Assembly (NCBI RefSeq): GCF_029525575.1
Contig: NZ_JAPDIA010000003.1
Coordinates: 736,214 to 800,213 of the forward strand
Direction: 5' to 3'
Origin: Cohnella rhizosphaerae
GTDB lineage: Bacteria > Bacillota > Bacilli > Paenibacillales > Paenibacillaceae
Length of the DNA: 64,000 bases
Part shown: piece after piece, positions 10,701 through 19,108 of the stretch
How positions within the stretch are numbered: the stretch's first letter is position 1
Layout of the letters: each line of letters starts with the position of its first letter
The notes under the pieces: generated by a model
Database searches by the model: none
Told to the model about the DNA's origin: nothing
The model's input: the letters and a program-made list of their open reading frames with translations, nothing else
Program-made: the position numbers and the translations under genes

Positions 10701-11848
10701 AGCGACGGCTCGCCGACTTCGCGGCCGAATGGCGGCTCGGGCTCGTGCCCGAGACGGAGGGGCTGGAGGCGCCGGCTGCCGGCGACGAACGACAATGGCT
10801 GCCCTCATGCAGGCGAATCGTCGAGCTGCTGGAGAGCCGGGTCGGCCGCGCCAACAAGGAGCGGCTGAGCGGCGTGCTCCAGGATCAGTACAACGCGTCG
10901 AAGCATCTGCTCGGCGAGTATGCGCTGGAGGCGGAGATCGCCGACACGGGGCGGATCACATTGTTGTCGATGCGGGACCGGACGCGACCGCAGAAGCCAT
11001 CGGCGCTGCTCGCGGAGATGGCCGCGATTCTCGCCGAGCAGGAGAGCCTGCTGAGCGACAAGGACCGGGAGCTGTTCGAGGAGATCATCCTGCGCAGCGT
11101 CGGCAAGTCGATCCGCAGCCGTATTCAGCGGGCCGAACTATGGATGAAGACGATGAACAAGCTGATGGCCGAGCGGGATACGTCGAGCGGCCTCAAGCTG
11201 CAGCTGCAGTGGCTGCCGAAGGCGGCGCAGTCGGAGAACGAGCTGAACAGCGACGAACTCGTCGCTCTGCTGCGCAAGGATGCGCATCTGCTGCACGACG
11301 ACGAGGTGGAGCGGCTCGTCGGACATTTCCGCTCGCGCATCCAGTGGGCCAAGCAAGGCGCCGCCGAGGAGCGCGAGACGCTGCGCAAGCATATTTACGA
11401 CATGCTCGATTACCGGTCCTGGTTCCAGTTCTCCCTGCGCTACAAAAAGGGCGAGGAATCGCAGTACCGCGAGCTGACGGATTCGAGGTTTAACGTGCTC
11501 AGCGGCGGCGAGAAGGCGATGTCCATGTACATCCCGCTGTTCGCGGCGACATATTCGCGCTATGCGGACGCAAGCCCCGAAGCGCCCAAGATCATCTCGC
11601 TCGACGAGGCGTTCGCGGGCGTCGACGACGAGAATATCCGGGATCTGTTCGGCCTGCTATCCGAGATGGACTTCGACTATATGATGACGTCCCAGGTGCT
11701 GTGGGGCTGCTACGACACCGTTCCCGAACTAGGCATCAGCGAGATTTACCGGCCGAAGGACGCGAACTACGTGACGGTATTCAGGTATCGCTGGAACGGC
11801 AGGCGTCTCGAGCCGCTCGGAGAGCGGGGAGACGAACGCCGTTCATGA
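7715..11848 (+). CDS. jetC: Wadjet type I SMC-like ATPase JetC (TIGR02680, MukB-like)
   Basis: An intact protein of 1377 residues from ATG 7715, preferred over GTG 7688 because AGGAGG lies at 7702-7707. Walker A is GTNGAGKS at residues 38-45. The ABC signature LSGGEKAM lies near 1262 and Walker B IISLDEAF near 1292, followed by the D-loop-like GVDDENIRDLFG. The long Glu/Arg/Ala/Leu-rich stretches in between (about 220-560 and 760-1180) are coiled-coil arms, with a less helical hinge-like part around 600-730. JetC powers loop extrusion on plasmid DNA in the Wadjet complex. It is one of the longest undamaged genes here. The ATGA overlap with jetD indicates coupling. Confidence 0.92.
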   Translation: MEKQLRDRWQMNRAGILNFWFYEEEEFELGDGRLVLRGTNGAGKSVTMQSFVPLVLDGDKRPHRLDPFGSKDRKIEYYLLGDQDEHTDRTGYLWLEFVHPAKGLYKTIGIGLRARRGVAQVGFWGFLLEDGRRMGENFWLYDRVLEREGRGKYPLDRRALEAEIGAGGQVVQEQRAYRELVNRALFGYHDKDAYTDLLQLLVQLRSPKLSKDVKPTAIYEILVQALPPLHEEELRPLSEVMEDMDQLADRLDELKLHQAELDKLSRSYEQYNRYLLYRSGEQLLDVHRDREASRRQLSALTKELQEAQRSQTEADAAGEANQAETVVVETELDLLGRSEAMEKQQELEAAEQGLQETERYADEAQRRLTDALRSRERAESDAEKARRDQAEQLGNQRDTLAEMDELTAETEFAHHGVYARYWQPEPPADTAFLGAWRRDVEDHRRTLGEAIVLAEREQEAGRLVADYDRQLGELRAERDLAERASREAEEAADDALRSWKESLLMWKQGLAALRIGDEAVQAMLRASAELSYERQSLEPVLAPVRSEADRQRQALVEAKLALAQEAKLAQEELDRLAADKLAWERQREPEPARSESRRRTRSGYAPGEGAPLYELCEFQAHIGEEQRAGIERALLDGGVLDAWLRADGSYALADGAAEEAWIVAQPLEWGYTLADVLKPTPSAESGLSEAQVEAALRSFAWGEAFAPETLDRTQSAVVGRDYYQLGPIVGKSDGSAHRAQYIGKEARRQFKLAEIARLSQEMTQVEATLAALGLAIGEKDEAIAAIGRELASFPANDEARGALLSAWAVQYEAAMRFKLLLEREHKLADQLRAKQQQWGELKQAFLAAVSVWSRLRTLRDLREALDSLAVYGEKISQLHADWRAYRQRSAEAERSEEQAAAYGVAAELEEERRDELLDKKFALRVKVDQLRKLMEELGIADLHARISGLRARRQTLLADRKRLIEEAKQAATRFAVLLERQSVLAGREQEVSERLERRLADFAAEWRLGLVPETEGLEAPAAGDERQWLPSCRRIVELLESRVGRANKERLSGVLQDQYNASKHLLGEYALEAEIADTGRITLLSMRDRTRPQKPSALLAEMAAILAEQESLLSDKDRELFEEIILRSVGKSIRSRIQRAELWMKTMNKLMAERDTSSGLKLQLQWLPKAAQSENELNSDELVALLRKDAHLLHDDEVERLVGHFRSRIQWAKQGAAEERETLRKHIYDMLDYRSWFQFSLRYKKGEESQYRELTDSRFNVLSGGEKAMSMYIPLFAATYSRYADASPEAPKIISLDEAFAGVDDENIRDLFGLLSEMDFDYMMTSQVLWGCYDTVPELGISEIYRPKDANYVTVFRYRWNGRRLEPLGERGDERRS

Positions 11849-13237
11849 GCAAGGAGACGGAAGTTCGCCGATATTTCGGGCAGGCTGGCTTTGCGCGATT
11901 TCTGGCGCAGCTGCGGAGGCAGTACCAGTCGTCGAAAAACGGCGCAAGGGGATACGTCACGCTGAACGACGTTTCGGCGGACGAGCGAGAGGCGCTGGAT
12001 GCGTTTTATGAGACCTACAGTCCGCCGCCCGCGGCCGGCGAGACGAGGCGCTATTCGATCCAAAAATTTGCGGCCTTGCTGCAAAAAAGCCGGTTCGGGC
12101 TGACGGTGCCGGAGCTGCTCGCGATGCTGGCCGGCGAGTCGGTGCTCACGCTCGGCGAGCGTCAGCAATTGATCGATGCGGAATGGAACCGCATGATTGA
12201 AGGCGAGCTTGCGGCGGCGATCCAGGACGCGGACGGCGACGGCCGCGCGATCGCGTGGGCCGAAGGGCTCGCGGCGGAGCGTTCGCCAGGAGCCCGCACG
12301 CTGCGACTGATCTTCGCGAAGTCGCCTCTGGATGCGCAGCTCGCGCTTCGGCATGCGCTGGCCGCGGTGTGCATGCTGCTGGCTGCGGAGCTTCCGCTGC
12401 GGCCCGTGAGATTGCCGATTCTGGCAGCTATGGCGACGGGAGACGCGCATGCGCTCGATTGGAAGCGGCCGGGCGGGCGTCTGTTCTGGTGGGGGCTGAC
12501 GTCGATCTTCGATCTCGAGCCGGCTTCGATGACGGAAGAGGAGACAGGCGGCGAGCCGAATGGGGCGGCGACGGATGCCGGCGTTACGCAAGCGATGCTG
12601 CTGCGCGACGTGTACCGCGCCTGCGGCGTCGCCGATGACGACCTGTCTTCGCAGGCGATGCTGTATGCGCCGGACCTGTACGGCTCGGAGGAACGGATCC
12701 TGACGCTGCGGCAGGTCGAGCGGCTGGACGCGGCGCAGCTCAGGCTGATTCGCGCCCCCGTGATTCACATGGTCGAGAATCCTGCCGTGTTCGCCGCGCT
12801 CGCGGACGCCGATGCGGCGCTCGCGGATCGTGCGGGGAAGGCTGCGATTGCGCCCGTGATCATCTGCGGCAACGGTCAACCGATGCTGGCCGTCATCCGG
12901 CTGCTGGAGCGGCTGCTCGCGGCGCTTCCCGATATCGCGCTTCGCTACTCGGGGGGACCTGGACTACGCGGGCCTGATGATCGCACAAAGCTTGCAGCGG
13001 CGCTTCGGCAGCCGGTTCCGCGCATGGCGGATGAATCGGGACGTCTATCGTCGGCATGCGCACATCGGCGTGCCGATCCAGGAGGCCGAGCGCCTGCGGC
13101 TGCAACGAAGCGTCTTCGAGTGGGACCCGGCGCTTGGTCGGGAGATCGCCGAGAAAGGCGCCAAGCTTCATCAGGAATTGTGGACGGACGAGTTGTTGGC
13201 AGACTTGACGGGCAGAGGAAGGGACTATGAAGCATAA
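11845..13237 (+). CDS. jetD: Wadjet type I nuclease subunit JetD (DUF2399/TIGR02679, Toprim); one frameshift
   Basis: The repaired length is 463 residues, with one G removed from the G6 run at 12951-12956. The C-terminal Toprim-type domain shows the catalytic Glu in HMVENPAVF (E311) and, after repair, the Asp pair in YSGDLDYAGLMIAQ. The extra base falls inside this motif, so the motif is only visible in the repaired frame. JetD is the topoisomerase-VI-like nuclease that cleaves DNA once the JetABC motor stalls on a small circle. The start overlaps the jetC stop by ATGA, and its end overlaps the next gene by 11 bp. Confidence 0.87.
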
Positions 13238-13663
13238 AGGCTTGACGAGGCCGGAGCGCTTGCCGCTCGGAAAGAGCTGGCTTGAACGATATAAGGGAAA
13301 AAAGCCGATTCGAGACTACCGCAAATCCTTCGATGTGCCGTCGGATTGCGCGGTTCAGGAACTTCAAATGCTCGGGTTAACGCTCACGAAAGAAGAGATT
13401 GCCAAGGGGCGCAATGGAGAGAAGGCAAGGGCCAGGAATCGAAAAGCCAAAGCGCAAAAAGCGGCCGAGAGACGACGATCGGCTGCGGCGCCTAAAAAAA
13501 GCAAACGACGATCAGCCTTGGCAGGATGAAAACTTCTTTATTATAGTCGGCTATACGGACTGGGGATTCCCTTATGGAATCACCTGGGAAGAGCAAGAGC
13601 AGATGAACAACGATGCCAGTCTTTTTTGCTACGGTGCCGCCGGAAGACATCATCGTCGATTAA
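13227..13663 (+). CDS. Small uncharacterised basic protein overlapping jetD; two frameshifts
   Basis: About 144 residues after removing one A from A7 (13494-13500) and one T from T6 (13622-13627). The N-terminal half contains VPSDCAVQELQMLGLTLTKEE, followed by a very basic Lys/Arg/Ala-rich linker. The C-terminal part, DENFFIIVGYTDWGFPYGITWEE, resembles a short conserved block (GYTxGGxPYGxxWEE) that I associate with small hypothetical proteins of Paenibacillaceae; this is from memory, not a search. No enzyme motif is visible. The 11-bp overlap with jetD suggests co-translation, so a link to the Wadjet operon is possible but unproven. Confidence 0.6.
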
Positions 13664-13695
13664 GCGGGAGCGCGCCTAAATTTACGGAGGAACCT

Positions 13696-14630
13696 ATGCC
13701 ATTTCCTATTGAAGAAAAATTCGTCGTCGCGGTCGCGTCCAGCGCCCTGTTCAATCTGGAGGCATCGGACAAGGTGTTCAAGGAAAAGGGGGAGGAGGAG
13801 TATCGTCAGTACCAGCATGCGCACGAGGAAGAGGTGCTGCATACCGGCGTCGCCTTCCCGCTGATCAAGCGGCTGCTCATGATCAACGGCAACGACCCGG
13901 ACGACCAGCCGGTCGAAGCCGTGCTGCTGTCGCGCAACGATCCGGATACGGGGCTGCGCGTGTTCAAGTCGATCCAGCATTACGGGCTGCCGATCACGCG
14001 CGCGGCGTTCGTCGCGGGGCGCAATCCCTTCACGTATATGGATGCTTTTAACGCGTCGCTCTTTCTCTCGGCGGATCCCGACGACGTCCGGTCGGCGATC
14101 CGGATGGGGCTGCCGGCGGCGCAGGTGTTCCCGACCGGGTTCGTCGACGACGACCGGGAGCAGGAGCTGCGAATCGCCTTCGACTTCGACGGCATCATCG
14201 CGGACGATTCGGCGGAGGGCATCTACCAGGCGCAAGGCATGCAGGGCTTCCACGAGAGCGAGCGGGTGAAGGCGGCGGAGGCGCTGCCGCCCGGACCGCT
14301 TTTTCGGTTCTTCAGCGAGCTGGCGCGGCTTCAGCGGCGGGAGTGGGACAAGAAGAAGAGAGACCCGGACTACTCGCCGCGCGTCCGGATCGCGATCGTG
14401 ACGGCTCGCAATGCGCCCGCGCACGAGCGCGTCGTGACGACGCTGCGGACGGCCGGCATTCGGGTGGACGATGCTTTTTCCTCGGCGGCATCGAGAAGGC
14501 GCGCGTGCTGAAGGTGTTCCGGCCGCATATTTTCATCGACGATCAGGTCGGCCACATCGAAGGCGTGTCGGGTTATTATCCGACGGCGCACGTGCCGTTC
14601 GGGGCGCTCAACAGCTCGGCATCCACGTAA
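13696..14630 (+). CDS. Cytosolic 5'-nucleotidase (PF06189 family); one frameshift
   Basis: ATG 13696 follows ACGGAGG by 6 bp. The repaired length is 311 residues; here one T is missing from the T5 run at 14475-14479, the only apparent deletion in the window. The sequence has LVVAVASSALFNL-like and KSIQHYGLPITRAAFVAGRNPFTYMDAFNASLFLSA-type blocks, then RIAFDFDGIIADDSAE (HAD-like DxDG near residue 160) and FIDDQVGHI near the C-terminus. This matches the cN-I-like 5'-nucleotidase family, which dephosphorylates nucleoside monophosphates such as AMP or IMP. It is separated from the upstream gene by 32 bp and probably shares its transcript. Confidence 0.8.
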
Positions 14631-14690
14631 ATAACGGTCCGAGGCCGAAGAGGCCGTCAATGAGCCGGACATGGAAGGAGTTCCCGACCC

Positions 14691-15598
14691 GTGAAAATAA
14701 ACAATCCGATCGTGCCCGGGTGGTACGCAGACCCCGAGGCCAGAACGTATGAGGGGAAGCACTGGATTTTCGCCACGCGCTCCTTCACGGAATATACGAT
14801 GCAGATGAATCTGGACGCGTTCAGCTCCGCCGATCTCATCCACTGGGACAAACACGAGGGCATCGTAGACATGACGGATTTCCCTTGGGTATGGCGAGCG
14901 GTCTGGGCGCCGACGCAGATCGAGCACCGGGGGCGATACTATCTCGTATTCGCTTCGAACGACATTCAGTCGGACGAGGAGACGGGGGGGCTTGGAGATC
15001 GCCGTGGCGGATCGTCCGGAAGGGCCGTACCGGGGCTGCCTCGGAAAGCCGTTGGTGGACAAGTTCATTCATCGGGCGCAGCCGATCGACGCGCATCTCT
15101 TCAAGGACGACGACGGAACCGTCTACCTGTACTACGGCGGCTGGGGACATTGCAACGTCGCGCGGATGAACGGGGAGATGACCGGTTTCGTTCCCTTGAC
15201 GGACGAAGGCGATGGGGAAGAAGTGTTCCGCTCCATTACGCCGGAGGGATATGTGGAAGGCCCTTGCATGATCAAAAAAGGACGGGCTTTATTACCTGAT
15301 GTGGTCCATGGGCGGATGGACGAACGGCACGTATCGCGTAGCGTACGGCGTGAGCGACAATCCGCTCGGTCCGTTCGGGAACGAGGGCACGATCCTGGAA
15401 AGGCAGGAGCCGATCGCGGAGGGCCCCGGGCACCATGGTTACCTGCACCTGGAGGCGTCGGACGAATGGCTGATCGTATACCATCGCCGAACGATCGGCG
15501 ACACGGAGCCGGGGAATCGCAGGTTGTGCATCGATCGCATGCGGATCGGCGGCGGCAGGATCGAGCCTGTCGTTATGACCGAATCGTGGGCGCGTTGA
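14691..15598 (+). CDS. Glycoside hydrolase family 43-type protein; two frameshifts
   Basis: GTG start with GGAG about 14 bp upstream. The repaired length is 301 residues after removing one G from G7 (14984-14990) and one A from A6 (15274-15279). Five-bladed beta-propeller GH43 signatures: NPIVPGWYADPEA at the N-terminus (catalytic base Asp), FSSADLIHWDKHEG, VWAPTQIEHRGRYYLVFAS, PIDAHLFKDDDGTVYLYYGG (transition-state Asp region), EGPCMIKKDGLYYLMWSMGGW (general acid Glu of EGP) and GYLHLE near the end. GH43 enzymes act on arabinose- or xylose-containing glycans; the substrate is not predictable here. There is no signal peptide, so it is probably cytoplasmic. Confidence 0.85.
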
Positions 15599-15633
15599 GG
15601 TCTCGGACTTAAGCGTGGACCGACGAGGACGGT

Positions 15634-15676
15634 AGACATCGGGCGTCCGCCTGTATCAGGGGGATGCCCGATGTCT
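15634..15676 (+). other. Inverted repeat after the GH43 gene
   Basis: AGACATCGGGC (15634-15644) and GCCCGATGTCT (15666-15676) form a perfect 11-bp stem with a 21-nt loop. There is no T tract, so it is not a standard intrinsic terminator; it may protect the 3' end of the mRNA. Confidence 0.6.
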
Positions 15677-15712
15677 ATTGACGGCCGGCGAAGCGCGTTG
15701 CCCGCATGCGGA

Positions 15713-15741
15713 TTGCTTTTCGCCAGTTGCTGTGATATAGT
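15713..15741 (+). promoter_or_regulatory. Sigma-A promoter of the cold-shock gene
   Basis: TTGCTT (15713-15718), 17-bp spacer, TATAGT (15736-15741), with an extended TGn immediately before the -10. Confidence 0.7.
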
Positions 15742-15749
15742 TGTCTTAT

Positions 15750-15877
15750 TGGAATCGTGACCTTAAATTCATCTATTGCAGAGGGTTATTATTTTAATGA
15801 CTAACCTTGTGCAATATATGAATTTTTTATTTTGTACCTTAAAATGAGAAGCTCATGTAAAAAATGGAGGTGTTTTC
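15750..15877 (+). promoter_or_regulatory. Long AT-rich 5' leader of the cold-shock mRNA
   Basis: About 130 nt separate the promoter from the start codon in a strikingly AT-rich stretch compared with its surroundings. Cold-shock genes typically carry long structured leaders acting as thermosensors, so this is the likely role. The ribosome site GGAGG lies at 15866-15870. Confidence 0.5.
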
Positions 15878-16078
15878 ATGCAAAACGGAACAGTGAAATG
15901 GTTTAACGCAGAAAAAGGATTCGGGTTTATCGAGGTCGAAGGCGGCGAGGACGTATTCGTACACTTCAGCGCGATCGTCGGCGAAGGCTTCAAGTCGCTG
16001 GACGAAGGCCAACGCGTCGAGTTCAACGTCGTCCAAGGCAATCGCGGCCAGCAAGCCGAGAACGTCATCAAACTGTAA
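15878..16078 (+). CDS. csp: Cold-shock protein (CspB/CspA family)
   Basis: A 66-residue single cold-shock domain, full length for the family. RNP1-like KGFGFIEV and RNP2-like DVFVHFSAI motifs are intact (residues about 13-20 and 26-34), with the usual start [16 protein letters not shown]. It binds single-stranded RNA/DNA as a chaperone, notably after cold shock. It is followed by a terminator and then a YdjO-type gene, a pairing also seen in other Bacilli. Confidence 0.95.
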   Translation: MQNGTVKWFNAEKGFGFIEVEGGEDVFVHFSAIVGEGFKSLDEGQRVEFNVVQGNRGQQAENVIKL

Positions 16079-16085
16079 ATGAAGA

Positions 16086-16121
16086 ATGAATCCCCGAACG
16101 ACTCGTTTTGGGGATTTTTTA
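16086..16121 (+). terminator. Terminator between csp and the ydjO-like gene
   Basis: Stem AATCCCC / GGGGATT with a 14-nt loop followed by TTTTTATTT. No promoter is evident before the next gene, so partial read-through is likely. Confidence 0.8.
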
Positions 16122-16140
16122 TTTGAAGGGGGACGATCCA

Positions 16141-16380
16141 TTGAATTATTCTTGGAATAAACCGTTGGAAAATTTACCCGAAGAAATGACGACGATCTGG
16201 TCCTGCACCAAAGACGGCTGCAAAGGTTGGATCCGCGACAACTTCTCGTTCGAGGACGTGCCTACGTGCATGATCTGCAAGTCGGTCATGGTCCGCAGCG
16301 AAAAGGTGCTGCCGATTCTGATCTCGTCGGACCACCAGCTTAAGCAGCATCGGAAAAACCAGCGGAAAGCGGCGCTGTAA
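16141..16380 (+). CDS. YdjO-like cold-inducible zinc-ribbon protein
   Basis: TTG 16141 is chosen as the start because GAAGGGGG lies about 8-13 bp upstream; the product is 79 residues. The body TIWSCTKDGCKGWIRDNF ... VPTCMICKSVMV holds two Cys pairs (CxxxxC and CxxC) of a small zinc ribbon and matches the YdjO family, including the final VLPIL segment. The function is unknown; its association with cold-shock genes suggests RNA- or stress-related work. The C-terminus is basic (KQHRKNQRK). Confidence 0.8.
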   Translation: MNYSWNKPLENLPEEMTTIWSCTKDGCKGWIRDNFSFEDVPTCMICKSVMVRSEKVLPILISSDHQLKQHRKNQRKAAL

Positions 16381-16541
16381 GCCGTTCTCCGGCGCAAGCA
16401 GGCGTTTTTCCCCCATATGCGATCCCTGTCCGCAGCCTGCCGAGGTTGTGGATTTTTCTTTTTGCCACTAGAATAGGACCCGCAGGTATAACGTTTGCAA
16501 AGGTTGCGAAGCAACGATTATCCGGGAAAAGAAGTGATAAG

Positions 16542-17930
16542 GTGAGACCGCTTCAACTCAAGGCGCGGACGCACGCTTATCTGGACAGGCGTTTGACCGG
16601 GTCGTCCATGGATTACCGCAAAGTGATCGCTTTATTTATCCCGATCCTGATCGACCAGGCCTTTATCGTCGGTCTCAACCTCGTGAATACCGCCATGATC
16701 AGCTCGTCCGGCGTCGCGGCGGTCGGCGCGGTCAGCACCGTCGATTCGCTGAACATTTTCCTGATCAACGTCTTCGTCGCCGTGGCCACCGGGGGCACGG
16801 TCGTCGTCGCGCAGTACAAGGGCAGCGGCAAGGAAGAGATGATCTCCAAAGCCGCAGCGGGGACGGTCGCCTCGGTCGCGCTGCTGTCGCTGGGCATCGG
16901 CCTGCTGGTAGCGTTGCTGCATGCGCCGGTGCTTCAGGTGCTGTTCGGCAGGGCGTCGCCCGACGTGTTGGACCACGCTCGCGTGTATTTGATCGGCAGC
17001 TGCGCGTCCTACCTCGGCATCGGCGTCGTCCAGGCCGTATGCGGGGCGATGCGGGGCATCGGGAGGTCCCGGGTGTCGTTGATCCTGTCGCTCATTATGA
17101 ATCTGCTGTACGTCATTCTGAATTTCGTCTTCATCAACGGGCTGGACATGGGCGTGCTCGGCATGACGATCGCGGTCAACATTGCGCGATACGCGGCGGC
17201 AGTCTGCGCGATCGTGTACATTTTGCGGATCGATACGTCGCTGCGGCTGCGCGTCGGACAGCTGGTCCGCGTGCCGTGGGACATGCTGAAGCGGATCATG
17301 ACGATCGGCGTGCCGTTCGCGGCGGAGCAGATGTTTTTTAACGGGGGCAAAATGCTGACCCAGGTGTTCATCGTCAGCATGGGCACCTATGCGCTCGCGG
17401 CGAACGCCATCAGCGGCACGATCGCGATGGTGTACCAGATACCGGCCGGCGCGATGTCGCTGACGATCGTCACGGTCGTGGGCCAATGCATCGGCGGCCG
17501 CAACGTCGGGGACGCCCGCAAGTTCATCAAGTCGTTTATCTGGCTCTCCTCCTGCTCGTTCGTGGTGATGACCGCCATCCTGATGCCGCTTTTCCATCCG
17601 CTGGTGAGCCTGTTCCATCCGCCGGCCGACATCGTGGACGATATTTTCTGGCTGACGCTCATCAACGCGATCGCGCAGATCCCGCTCTGGTCGATCAGCT
17701 TCATCCTGCCCGCGGGACTAAGAGCAGCCGGGGACGCCCGCTTCACCTCGATAGCGTCGATGCTGTCCATGTGGCTGTTCCGGATCGTGCTCGGCTACAT
17801 CCTGGGGATCACGCTCGGGTTCGGCATTATCGGAGTCTGGCTCGCGATGAACTGCGAATGGGGCGTGCGGGGCATCCTGTTCCTGAAGCGGTTCCGCGGG
17901 GACAGGTGGTATGCGAAAAAGTTGATTTAA
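16542..17930 (+). CDS. MATE-family multidrug/toxin efflux protein
   Basis: The GTG start at 16542 (after AAAGAAGTGATAAG) gives 462 residues; ATG 16611 is an alternative. Twelve hydrophobic segments are evident, with the two-fold MATE arrangement: PILIDQAFIVGLNLVNTAMISSSG near the start and GVPFAAEQMFFNGGKMLTQVFIVSMG at about residue 250, plus AGLRAAGDARFTS near 390. MATE proteins export cationic compounds using Na+ or H+ gradients. It is a stand-alone gene between the cold-shock pair and a strong terminator. The substrate is unknown. Confidence 0.88.
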   Translation: MRPLQLKARTHAYLDRRLTGSSMDYRKVIALFIPILIDQAFIVGLNLVNTAMISSSGVAAVGAVSTVDSLNIFLINVFVAVATGGTVVVAQYKGSGKEEMISKAAAGTVASVALLSLGIGLLVALLHAPVLQVLFGRASPDVLDHARVYLIGSCASYLGIGVVQAVCGAMRGIGRSRVSLILSLIMNLLYVILNFVFINGLDMGVLGMTIAVNIARYAAAVCAIVYILRIDTSLRLRVGQLVRVPWDMLKRIMTIGVPFAAEQMFFNGGKMLTQVFIVSMGTYALAANAISGTIAMVYQIPAGAMSLTIVTVVGQCIGGRNVGDARKFIKSFIWLSSCSFVVMTAILMPLFHPLVSLFHPPADIVDDIFWLTLINAIAQIPLWSISFILPAGLRAAGDARFTSIASMLSMWLFRIVLGYILGITLGFGIIGVWLAMNCEWGVRGILFLKRFRGDRWYAKKLI

Positions 17931-17945
17931 GGACTTTGATGAATG

Positions 17946-17990
17946 CAAAAAAAGGATGAGGCAGCATGGGGCTGCTTCATCCTTTTTTTG
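17946..17990 (+). terminator. Strong, nearly symmetric terminator after the MATE gene
   Basis: AAAAAAAGGATGAGGCAGC pairs with GCTGCTTCATCCTTTTTTT around a short loop; A and T tracts on opposite sides would let it work on either strand. Confidence 0.92.
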
Positions 17991-18154
17991 AGGTGCATCC
18001 TATTTTGTGGTGCATGACGCATCTCCGCCATCAATCGCGCAAAAGTCCGGCATTTTCTCCCGTCACACATTCGATTTTGCCAAAAACGACCGGCTACCGT
18101 GGATTTTTGCGTTGGCACTAGGATCACCCAAGCGCTTCCCCGAGTCGTGAGCCG

Positions 18155-18960
18155 GCGTTGTTCCTAACCGGGAACAACGGGGCGCATCGCTTGAGCCGTG
18201 AGCCGGCGTTGTTCCTAACCGGGAACAACGGGGCGCATCGCGCGAGCCGAGAGCTGGCGTTGTTCCTAACCGGGAACAACGGGGCGCATCGCGCGAGCCG
18301 AGAGCTGGCGTTGTTCCTAACCAGGAACAACGGGGCGCATCGCGCGAGCCGAGAGCTGGCGTTGTTCCTAACCAAGAACAACGGGGCGCATCGCGCGAGT
18401 CGTGAGCCGGCGCTGTTCCTAACCGGGAACAACGGAGCGCATCGCGCGAGTCGTGAGCTGGCGTTGTTCCTAACCAGGAACAATGGGGCGCATCGCGCGA
18501 GTCGTGAGCCGGCGTTGTTCCTAACCGGGAACAACGGGGCGCATCGCGCGAGCCGAGAGCTGGCGTTGTTCCTAACCGGGAACAACGGGGTGCAGCGCCC
18601 GGGCCGAGAGCTGGCGTTGTTCCTAACCAGGAACAACGGGGCGCATCGCGCGAGTCGTGAGCTGGCGTTGTTCCTAACCAGGAACAACGGGGCGCATCGC
18701 GCGAGCCGATGGCTGGCGTTGTTCCTAACCGTGAACAACGTGGCGCATCGCTTGAGCCGAGAGCTGGCGTTGTTCCTAACCAGGAACAACGTGGCGCATC
18801 GCCCGGGCCGAGAGCTGGCGTTGTTCCTAACCAGGAACAACGGGGCGCATCGCCCGGGCCGAGAGCTGGCGTTGTTCCTAACCAGGAACAACGGGGCGCA
18901 TCGCGCGAGCCGAGAGCCGGCGTTGTTCCTGATCAGGACAAACGGGGCGATTATCACTTG
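18155..18960. repeat. 51-bp tandem array A, 15 full units plus one degenerate
   Basis: Units begin at 18155 and recur every 51 bp exactly (18206, 18257 ... 18869); a degraded copy starts at 18920. Each unit has an 8-bp perfect inverted repeat, GTTGTTCC and GGAACAAC, around a 6-nt centre (TAACCG or variants), then a GC-rich part with GGGGCGCATCGCGCGAG. Because 51 is a multiple of three and the unit lacks stops, long open frames exist on both strands; they are not credible genes. Units differ by scattered substitutions but not in length. The array lies between the MATE terminator and the convergent isomerase gene. Confidence 0.95.
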
Positions 18961-19018
18961 TAGCCAGCTGCAGGTTGCGCCAAGTCAGGAGCATGTGCGC
19001 TGCGCCGCCCATGGTTTA

Positions 19019-19108
19019 AACGCGTCAGCCCGCGCCACCGCGTCAGCTCGCGCTCACCGCGTCAGCCCGCGCCACCGCATCAGCTCGCGCTCACCGCGTC
19101 AGCCACCG
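19019..19108. repeat. Short GC-rich tandem repeat at the isomerase 3' end
   Basis: CGCGTCAGCCCGCGCCAC and CGCGTCAGCTCGCGCTCAC alternate with a period of about 37 bp, a little over two periods in all, running into the stop region of the minus-strand isomerase gene. Confidence 0.7.

Noticed and set aside
13696-14511. Truncated 5'-nucleotidase pseudogene
   Set aside because: A single missing T in the run at 14475-14479 accounts for the early stop; the remaining C-terminal family sequence follows intact to 14630.
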